DNA from: Arion vulgaris
Taxonomy: Eukaryota > Mollusca > Gastropoda > Stylommatophora > Arionidae
Reading direction: 5' to 3'
Length of the DNA stretch: 64,000 bases
Assembly (NCBI GenBank): GCA_020796225.1
Contig: CM036759.1
Coordinates: 63,954,590-64,018,589 of the forward strand
The notes below the pieces were generated by a model. It saw only the letters and a list, made by a program, of their open reading frames with translations, made no database searches and had not been told where the DNA came from. The translations under genes were made by a program, and so were the position numbers. Positions 23,501-35,500 of this stretch are shown here, in pieces (position 1 is the first letter of the stretch; every line of letters begins with the position of its first letter).

Positions 23501-26500
23501 ATAACTACATCAACAAGGGCAACATCCACAACAATAACAATAACTAGTGCAGCAGTAAACTCAAAACCAACAGAAACACCAAGAACATCTACTAACACCA
23601 CAGTAACACCAAGACAGACATCAACATCTCCGACAACATGGAACAGAACTGAGACGGAACCTACAACTTGTGAGCAGAAAGGAAGATGTGATGGTTCATC
23701 AAATTGTCTTGATCTTGAGTATGAATGCCGGTCTGATGGGAAATGTTGCAAACGAGAAAGCTCAAGAGCAGAAACTAGTACAGATATACCACGTGAGTAC
23801 TTTAGAAATAATTCTGGAAACATTTAATTAGATTATTAGCAGTTAGGACAAGAAATAATTGATTGATTGATAGGACTATCATTATCGCACTTCGGTGAGT
23901 AGCTATGTGTGCTCCGATCTCTTTCTTACACAAGAAGAGCTTTGCAGCAGAGCACGTACTTCGTAGAACCGCTGAGGGTTTCCGGTGTCATTTAAAAGAT
24001 GGTGAAAACATTTTGTAGGAATTTTATTTTCGAATCTTTCTTACGAATTTTGCCTGGGCAGCGGTTCTAAGGCATTCTCTTCTTGTTTTTGAACTAACAA
24101 GTGTTCTCGTTATGTGCTCAGCTTGAACACGGAACCAACTTTTTATCCTTTCCTTTCAGATAAAACTAGAAAGTCGATCTCACCTAAACTGAGGTGATTG
24201 CTTTCTGAAAAAATATCCCGATGACTCCACGAGGGAGCGAACCGACTACTTTTGGAATGAAAGGCAAGCACATAGCCTCTACGCCACAGAGAGACCCTCA
24301 GAGAACCTGATCGCCCATGGGGGGCTGGAGCCCGCAAGGGAAGCACATAACCTCTACGCCACAGAGAGACCCTCAGAGAACCTGATCGCCCATGGGGGGC
24401 TGGAGCCCGCAAGGGAAGCAAAGAGTAGTACCACTGTGACATACAAGACATGTCGTAAGATGCGACTGAGGTAGGGGCCTAGGGAAACTACCCTAGTAAT
24501 TAATCTTTCCAGCCTGCTCTTCTTGATTTGGAACTGCCAATGGCTCTTTTACGTGCTCAAATTAAACAGGGGACTAACGTTTTATCGTTCTTCTACGATA
24601 GGACTGGGAACTCGATCTCACCTACACTGAGATCAGGAATCTATAGAAAAATATCCAGATGGCTCCACGAGGGAATGAACCTGTTACGGGGTCAAAAGGC
24701 TCATGAGGTCATGGTGGTAACATGAGCCAGGGTTAGCGAGGGCGCGCGCTAACCAAGACCCTGCCCTAACCTCCACGCGGTGACCCTGGAAACAGACTCT
24801 GGTTCCGGTCTGGCTAAGAGGGCAGGGATCGGGGAGAGAAAACTACTGGTAGTGGTAGCAGTGCAATTACGGAAATACGATAAAGATAAATACAAACAAA
24901 ATGCACAAATCTCCTGACCGATGTCCAACAAGATATTGTCTAAGTCCCTGAACGCAAAGAAACAGCAACGAAACGTCTCAGACATGGATGAGAGGTGCAT
25001 CCAGTGACCAAACGTATGCCCACGTAGATCGAAGCCCTGAGGAGGGGGCAAACACTGCCAAGCCCGTCGGAAAGAATAAATACGACAGGACCGTAACGAA
25101 TAAAAGTCTACCCTCGTGTTGGTGCGAGAGAAGATTGCAGCTGACCCCGCATTGGTAGCCCGGTGCAGATACATGTACTGGGCAAGGTTTGCCGAGCGCA
25201 AAAGAACAAGTTGCGTTTAGTGCATAACGAAACTACCCGCCCTGGGAAAACCGTGCAAGGTACTGTGCGATTAAAAATTAACTTTCCCGGAAGAACTGAG
25301 GTTGGTGATGTCTAACGGAACTGCCAGCCTTGGGGCAACCGGGCAAGGTTCGATTGCAATCGTAACTAACATCCCCGGAATAACTGGGGCGGGTGATGGC
25401 GGCGAGCGCAAAATCCTCAGTTACGCTGATAGTGCCGACTGAAATGACCCTCTACATTGTTTGTACTCGACCCCATGCCAGTGCTTTCGAGGTTAATTGC
25501 AAATTGCCACGTACCAATGCGCGTCTAGAAAAGGCTGAGAATGTTCCTTCTCCGGATCAAACTAAAAATGTACGGTAAAGCAAGGCCGACAATGTACGGA
25601 CCAGACAGGAAGTTTGGATCTGAACATTGGCGAAGGCCGATACTTTACACGGTGTCTTATACGAGTAAGACGCCGTCCGAGGATAAGCTAACAAGCCCCG
25701 AGAAATATTTCTCAGTCAGAACGGGCATAAACAGCGTAACTCACTGTCCCGGCGTAGATCACAAAGCCCAAAAATACGGCAAAGCTGATCGAACCCTAGG
25801 GAAAGCTCACCCTAGTAAATCAAAGCTGGCTGAAAACGAACACCCCACCGAAGGATAAGCAACTGAGCTCAAATAGGTGCTGAAGGCTGGTGCACGTACA
25901 TCACGTTCTGATGTGTGGCTGTTTATATATCACAATGAGAATGATTAAAACAGACCTAGAACGATCGAAGAAGAAGAACCTGTTACCTTTGACCCGAGAT
26001 ACGAGCACCTAACCTCTGCGTCACAGAGACACCCTAACTTCCATATTCCTTGCTAGTTTTGTCTAGTTGGTCTATTTTGTCTAGTTGGTCTATTTTGTAG
26101 GTCTAGTTGGTCTATTTTGTAGCTCTTGATCATTCTCTGCTAATAATACTTTGCCATCTGCATATCTTAGGCTGTTTATTATTTTCTATTGATCTTGACT
26201 CCTGGCAGACCTTCGAGATGTTTGCCAATTTGCTATTGATCTTGAGTCCTGGCAGACCTTCGAGGTGTTTACCAATTTTCTATTGATTTTGAGTCCTGGC
26301 AGACCTTCGAGATATTTACCAATTTTCTATTGATCTTGAGTCCTGGCAGACCTTCGAGATGTTTACCAATTTTCTATTGATTTTGAGTCCTGGCAGACCT
26401 TCGAGATATTTACCAATTTTCTATTGATCTTGAGTCCCGCAGACCTTCGAGATGTTTGCCAATTTTCTATTGATCTTGACTCCTGGCAGACCTTCGAGAT

Positions 26501-29500
26501 GTTTGCCAATTTTCTATTGATCTTGAGTCCTGGCAGACCTTCGAGATGTTTACCAATTTTCTATTGATTTTGAGTCCTGGCAGACCTTCGAGATATTTAC
26601 CAATTTTCTATTGATTTTGAGTCCTGGCAGACCTTCGAGATATTTACCAATTTTCTATTGATCTTGAGTCCTGGCAGACCTTCTAGATATTTACCAATTT
26701 TCTATTGATCTTGAGTCCTGGCAGACCTTCGAGATGTTTGTAGACTATTTTTAAATATTCTTTTTTTTTTTAAAAAAAGCTGCATAAATTATGTTGAGAA
26801 AATGGAGTTGAGTGTTTGTTGTATCTTAGTTGTTTTATTTATCATTAATATTTCATTGTTGAACTTATTCCGCTCCTTGTGGAGCATAGGGTCTCAACAG
26901 TTGTTCGCCATATTTTTCCGGTCTTTGGCTGTTTTCTTTATGGTCTCCCAGGATAGTCGAGTACCCTTCAGTTCCTCAAGAAGACTCGGTCTCTAGGTAT
27001 GATTAGGAGTTCACCTTTTTCGTTTTCCTTGCGGGTTCCACTAAGGTGCTTATCTAGTAACATTCCACTGTGTCTTCTGTAGGGTAAACCCGAACCATTG
27101 CCATTTTCTCCTCTTAGTCTGAGTAATCATGGGTTCCTGTCCTGTTCTTACCCCACAGGTCTGAGTTTACAACTCTATCATACCATCTCAGTCTGAGAAT
27201 ACGTCGAAGACATTTGTTTTGATAAATGTTTGAATCTTATTTGTATTTCACTTGGTGACTCGTCACGTTTCCGAGTCATACAGCAACACAGATTTCACAT
27301 TGAAGTTGAATATCCTGAGCTTTGTTTTCGTCGAGATGGCAGTCAATTTCCGCACTGTGTTCTGTGTAGGAAAGGCTTGTCGAGCTTTCCTAATCCTGTC
27401 ATTAATGTCTTCATCTGTACCTCCTGAGTCTTGCTTCCAAGGTAACAAATTCCCCAACATCTTCTATATCCCTTCCCTCAACTAACATCGGATCTTTCTG
27501 TATATTGTTTCTTCGCAGTACTTTTGTTTTCTCTTGGCTGATCTTAAGACTGACTCGTTGCGCCGTGTCTGCCAGGGCATCCACTTTTTTTTGGTATTTC
27601 TTGTAGTCAGTTGAGAGCCAAAACGACTTGGAGCAGAACAGTAAAACAAAAATGAAAGAAATGAATCACAGCTGGAACATAATACAGAGGTCAGCCAAGA
27701 ACAGAGAATGGAATAGCGTGCATTAGTTGATAATATATATGTATATACAATGTGTTTGTAAAGTCTCACAACACTTTCATATGTAGAACAAATGTGAAAA
27801 ACAAAGTACATGACGTCATCAAAAATGTGTTCCATAGTCAATTGTTGTATATGCAGTGAATGACTGTTGTCTGCTTGGGTATTTCTTTTCACTCAAACCA
27901 AAATTGTGTTTTCAATTGAAGAAAGAATAGTTGACAATATGAAGAAACGTGTACAGTAATATCTTGAAGCCCATGGTGGATATTTCCAACATCTGCTATA
28001 ATGAATATTTCATTTGTTATTTCTAGTTTACCAAGAATGACAGTAGACCATTGCAGTAACTATTGTGACTAATTTCACTACTTTGTTTTAGTACATTTTT
28101 GATGCCGTCATGCATTACATTTTCAAGCTGACCTACATATGAAGTGTTGTGAGACTTTACAAACACCCTGCATATTTTAACATGGACAGACCAACAAATA
28201 CAAACACAGAGAAGGCAGCCAGAGAGAATACAGACGCAGAGAGAATACAGACACATAGAGAATACAGACACATAGAGAATACAGACACAGAGAGAATACA
28301 GACACAGAGATAATACAGACACATAGAGAATACAGACACAGAGAGAATACAGACACAGAGAGAATACAGACACAGAGAGAATACAGACACAGAGAGAATA
28401 CAGACACAGAGAGAATACAGACACATAGAGAATACAGACACAGAGAGAATACAGACACAGAGAGAATACAGACACAGAGAGAATACAGACACAGAGAGAA
28501 TACAGACACAGAGAAATACAGACACAGAGAGAATACAGATGCAGAGAGAATACAGACGCAGAGAGAATACAGACACAGAGAGAATACAGACACAGAGAGA
28601 ATACACAGAGATAATACAGACACAGAGAGAATACAGACACAGAGAGAATACAGACACAGAGAGAATACAGACGCAGAGAGAATACAGACACAGAGAGAAT
28701 ACAGACATAGAGAGAATACAGACACAGAGAGAATACACAGAGAGAATACAGACACAGAGAGAATACAGACATAGAGAGAATACAGACACAGAGAGAATAC
28801 AGACACAGAGAGAATACAGACACAGAGAGAATACAGACACAGAGAGAATACAGACACAGAGAGAATACATACACAGAGAGAATACAGACACAGAGAGAAT
28901 ACAGACACAGAGAGAATACATACACAGAGAGAATACAGACACAGAGAGAATACAGAGAGAATACAGACACAGAGAGAATACAGACACAGAGAGAATACAG
29001 ACACAGAGAGAATACAGACACAGAGAGAATACAGACACAGAGAGAATACATACACAGAGAGAATACAGACACAGAGAGAATACAGACACAGAGAGAATAC
29101 ATACACAGAGAGAATACAGACACAGAGAGAATACAGAGAGAATACAGACACAGAGAGAATACAGACACAGAGAGAATACAGACACAGATAGAATACAGAC
29201 ACAGAGAGAATATAGACACAGAGAGAATACAGACACAGAGAGAATACAGACACAGAGAGAATACAGACACAGAGAGAATACAGACACAGAGAGAATACAC
29301 ATACATTTACATATCTTCTTCATTTCTCAAAGCATGTTTTACCAGAAAATATTTATAGAACGTGCTCTTGTGTGCTCTGCGCTATAATGTCTTTCCCTGC
29401 CTCTGTTATTTCTGTGGTCCACTTTTTGTATTAACGACCTCTTGCTTTATACCCACTGTATCTTAGTAACATTGCCCTTTGAGAGGAACTGCCTGTTAGT

Positions 29501-32500
29501 AATCTGCTTATGTGACCGAACCATTTAATTTGTTGTTTCTTGATGAAACTCAATATTGATTTTATACCCACTTTTTTCCTGTCTTCATTTCTAAACTAGT
29601 TTATCCATATGCGTATATTTATTGTACAACATAAAGAGAAAACTATTCAGATCAACATACACATATATAAATGCACGTTTAGATATACAGATATGCACAT
29701 ATAGACATTTATAAGACATAGACATATAAACAGCCCCATATAGAAAGATAGCTATTCACACAACAGCATGTATAGACAGACAAACCTAGACAGAGAGAGG
29801 CACACGGACAGCGAGAGCAAGATGTTAACACAGACAGACACGGGTAGACAGACAGCAGCCAAAGATAAACAGGCTTAAACAAAACCAAATACAGACATCC
29901 ATATCCGAAACCAAAGACTTATAAACAAAGATAGAGACTTTCACACATGCATAATAAAGCATAGGTAAACACACATACACACATATATACACACACGAGA
30001 TGCAGACAAACAACATACAAAGTCCTATGAAACACACACACACATGCACAAACATACGAGATTTTTTTTTTTTTTCAGATCCAGAAGCACTTGAGCTTAT
30101 TAGCTCTTCGGCTCGGTGCCATGGACATCGTAACCCTTCGGTTCGGTGCCACGAACACCGTAAATCTGGGGAATCTGTGGCTTTTTCTGCCATCCCGCGA
30201 AATTGAACCCGCACACACAGAGGGATAGTCACCCGTAGTCCAACGCGCTACGAACACGCTGGGCAGACGGGCGCACACATACGAGATACAGACAACATAC
30301 AAAGTCCTATGAAACACACACACACACACACACACACATACGAGATACAGACAACATACAAAGTCCTATGAAACACACACACACACACATACGAGATATA
30401 GACAACATACAAAGTCCTATGAAACACACACACACACACATGCACACACATACGAGATATAGACAACCTACAAAGTCCTATGAAACACACACACACACAT
30501 ACGAGATAAAGACAACATACAAAGTCCTATGAAACACACACACACACACACATACGAGATACATACAACATACAAAATCCTATAAAACACACACGCATAT
30601 ACGAGATACAGACAACATACAGAGTCATATGAAATACACACACACACACACATACGAGATACATACAACATACAAAATCCTATAAAACACACCGACTCAC
30701 AAAGTAATTTCTAGGCACGTATTTGGTCAGTGCAGTCTGCCCACTTCAATACCTCTTTCCCTTGATTAAATCAAGACAGAACATTCTCTCAACGCGCTGG
30801 CACAAGGATGTTAAACCCATGTCTCTCCCTATAACAATGTGCCTGTAACACTTGCCCACACTTGTTTGCGTGTGAAAGATGTTTGAGAACATTGGAAGGC
30901 TGTGCTTGCAACTTTATTTGATCTCTTGCAAATCTAGGAATGTGTTCTTATACCCGCTAACAAGCTCTTTAAAATGTCTATTTGTTTATCACGTTGTATG
31001 TAAGCACACTGTATGTAAGCACTCCGTATGTAAGCACACTGTATGTAAGCACTCCGTATGTAAGCACTCCGTATGTAAACACGTCGTTTGTTTGTTATTT
31101 TATTTCAATTTTTAGAAAACAGTTTTTACACAATCAATCAATCAATCAATCAAGTGTCATGCCTGCCGGCGTAGGCGATCATGTCTCTCAACAACTCTTT
31201 CTCCACTAATACAGTTAATCAGGTCTAAACAATATCAACTCCCTTTCCACAGGATGTCAACAAAGACCAGATTTTGGATACTGCCGCTCCCCAGTGAACA
31301 AACACATCTTCAACATCAACACGAGCCGTTGCATACCGATATTCTATGGAGGATGTGGCTACTCCAAGAACATGTTCGACTCGAAAGAGGAATGTATTGA
31401 AATCTGTGGTAATATGTGACATATCAAATGTGTAGGAACATATATACATTTTAGTATAGTTTTTTAACATCATGTAACGTAATTTGACATTTGAGTCTAT
31501 GGTCACATGACGTAATTTGACATTTGAGTCTATGGTCATACGACGTAATTTGACATTTGAGTCTATGGTCATATGACGCAATTTGACATTTGAGTCTATG
31601 GTCATATGACGTAATTTGACATTTGAGTCTATGGTCATATGACGTAATTTGACATTTGAGTCTATGGTCATATGACGCAATTTGACATTTGAGTATGGTC
31701 ATATGGCGTAATTTGACATTTGAGTCTAAAGCTATAAGACGTAATTTGACATTTGGGTCTATGATTAAACGACGTAATGTGACATTTAGTCGTAAGATCG
31801 ATCATATGACTTATTTGTCACATAGTCTGGTATGAGATCATTTAATCTACAGTTTGTTGTAGGGTCATGTGACATTATCAATAGTTAGTTATGACTAATA
31901 AACTTCACTAACTACTATTCCTACTGCTACTACTACTGCTACTACTGCTACTACTATTACTGCTACTGCTACTACTGCTACTACTACTACTACTACTGCT
32001 ACTCTACTGCTACTACTCTGCTACTGCTAATGCTGCTACTACTGCTGCTACTGCTACTGCTGTACTGCTACTGCTACTCTTACTCTACTACTGCTACTAT
32101 ACTGCACTGCTCTAGTTACTGCTACTGCTACTATTCTACTTGCTACTACACTATTACTACTACTGCTACTACACTTACTACTTTACTACTATTACTACTA
32201 CTATTACTACTACTATTCTCTACTATTACTACTACTATTACTACTATTACTACTACTACTACTACTACCACTACTACTACTACTACTACTACTTTACTTA
32301 TTCTTCTTCTTCTTACCTCGAACGTATCATATCGATCCTTGTTAACCACACTTTGTAATGTGTATCATATCGATCACTTGTTAACCACACTTTGTAATGT
32401 GTATCATATCGATCACTTGTTAACCACACTTTGTAATGTGTATCATATCGATCACTTGTTAACCACACTTTGTAATGTGTATCATATCGATCACTTGTTA

Positions 32501-35500
32501 ACCACACTTTGTAATGTGTATCATATCGATCACTTGTTAACCTATCACTTTGTAATGTGTATCATATCGATCACTTGTTAACCACACTTTGTAATGTGTA
32601 TCATATCGATCACTTGTTAACCACACTTTGTAATGTGTATCATATCGATCACTTGTTAACCACACTTTGTAATGTGTATATGATCAGATCACTTGTTAAC
32701 CACACTTTGTAATGTGTATCATATCGATCACTTGTTAACCACACTTTGTAATGTGTATCATATCGATCACTTTTTAACCACACTTTGTAATGTGTATCAT
32801 ATCGATCACTTGTTAACCACACTTTGTAATGTGTATCATATCGATCACTTGTTAACCACACTTTGTAATGTGTATCATATCGATCACTTGTTAACCACAC
32901 TTTGTAATGTGTATCATATCGATCACTTGTTAACCACACTTTGTAATGTGTATCATATCGATCACTTGTTAACCACACTTTGTAATGTGTATCATATCGA
33001 TCACTTATTAACCACACTTTGTAATGTGTATCATATCGATCACTTGTTAACCACACTTTGTAATGTGTATCATATCGATCACTTATTAACCACACTTTGT
33101 AATGTGTATCATATCGATCACTTGTTAACCACACTTTGTAATGTGTATCATATCGATCACTTGTTAACCACACTTTGTAATGTGTATCATATCGATCACT
33201 TGTTAACCACACTTTGTAATGTGTATCATATCGATCACTTATTAACCACACTTTGTAATGTGTATCATATCGATCACTTGTTAACCACACTTTGTAATGT
33301 GTATCATATCGATCACTTGTTAACCACACTTTGTAATGTGTATCATATCGATCACTTGTTAACCACACTTTGTAATGTGTATCATATCGATCACTTGTTA
33401 ACCACACTTTGTAATGTGTATCATATCGATCACTTGTTAACCACACTTTGTAATGTGTATCATATCGATCACTTGTTAACCACACTTTGTAATGTGTATC
33501 ATATCGATCACTTGTTAACCACACTTTGTAATGTGTATCATATCGATCACTTGTTAACCACACTTTGTAATGTGTATCATATCGATCACTTGTTAACCAC
33601 ACTTATGTGTAATCATTCGATCACTTGTTAACCACACTTTGTAATGTGTATCATATCGATCACTTGTTAACCACACTTTGTAATGTGTATCATATCGATC
33701 ACTTGTTAACCACACTTTGTGATGTGTATCATATCGATCACTTGTTAACCACACTTTGTAATGTATATCATATCGATCACTTGTTAACCACACTTTGTGA
33801 TGTGTATCATATCGATCACTTGTTAACACACTTTGTAATGTGTATCATATCGATCACTTGTTAACCACACTTTGTAATGTGTATCATATCGACCACTTAT
33901 ATATACCTAACACTTTGTTAATTTATACACTTATGGATCAACTTTGTTAACCACACTTTGTAAGTGTATCATATCGATCACTTGTTAACCACACTTTGTA
34001 ATGTGTATCATATCGATCACTTGTTAACCACACTTTGTAATGTGTATCATATCGATCACTTGTTACACACTTGTGATGTGTATCATATCGATCACTTGTT
34101 AACCACACTTTGTAATGTGTATCATATCGATCACTTGTTAACCACACTTTGTAATGTGTATCATATCGATCACTTGTTAACCACACTTTGTAATGTGTAT
34201 CATATCGATCACTTATTAACCACACTTTGTAATGTGTATCATATCGATCACTTGTTAACCACACTTTGTAATGTGTATCATATCGATCACTTGTTAACCA
34301 CACTTTGTAATGTGTATCATATCGATCACTTGTTAACCACACTTTGTAATGTGTATCATATCGATCACTTGTTAACCACACTTTGTAATGTGTATCATAT
34401 CGATCACTTGTTAACCACACTTTGTAATGTGTATCATTGATACTTTAACACACTGTAATGTGATCATATCGATCCTTGTTAACCACACTTTGTAATGTGT
34501 ATCATATCGATCACTTGTTAACCACACTTTGTAATGTGTATCATATCGATCACTTGTTAACCACACTTTGTAATGTGTATCATATCGATCACTTGTTAAC
34601 CACACTTTGTAATGTGTATCATATCGATCACTTGTTAACCACACTTTGTAATGTGTATCATATCGATCACTTGTTAACCACACTTTGTAATGTGTATCAT
34701 ATCGATCACTTGTTAACCACACTTTGTAATGTGTATCATATCGATCACTTGTTAACCACACTTTGTAATGTGTATCATATCGATCACTTGTTAACCACAC
34801 TTTGTAATGTGTATCATATCGATCACTTGTTAACCACACTTTGTAATGTGTATCATATCGATCACTTGTTAACCACACTTTGTAATGTGTATCATATCGA
34901 TCACTTGTTAACCACACTTTGTAATGTGTATCATATCGATCACTTGTTAACCACACTTTGTAATGTGTATCATATCGATCACTTGTTAACCACACTTTGT
35001 AATGTATATCATATCGATCACTTGTTAACCACACTTTGTAATGTGTATCATATCGATCACTTGTTAACCACACTTTGTAATGTGTATCATATCGATCACT
35101 TGTTAACCACACTTTGTAATGTGTATCATATCGATCACTTGTTAACCACACTTTGTAATGTGTATCATATCGATCACTTGTTAACACACTTGTAATGTAT
35201 CATATCGATCACTTTTAACCACACTTTGTAATGTGTATCATATCGATCACTTGTTAACCACACTTTGTAAGTGTATCATATCGATCCTTGTTAACCACAC
35301 TTTGTAATGTGTATCATATCGATCACTTGTTAACCACACTTTGTAATGTGTATCATATCGATCACTTGTTAACCACACTTTGTAATGTGTATCATATCGA
35401 TCACTTGTTAACCACACTTTGTAATGTGTATCATATCGATCACTTGTTAACCACACTTTGTAATGTGTATCATATCGATCACTTGTTAACCACACTTTGT

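Noticed and set aside
25541..25858. 105-codon frame in the 1.29-kb insert
   Set aside because: No recognisable domain, and the neighbouring frames have similar short openings; kept only as part of the element.
28023..29306. Frames of 282-427 codons over the 17-bp array
   Set aside because: Repeat artefact; three minus frames and one plus frame are open together.
32649..35187. Frames of up to 317 codons over the 39-bp satellite
   Set aside because: Both strands open because the unit is a multiple of 3; no codon bias or start.
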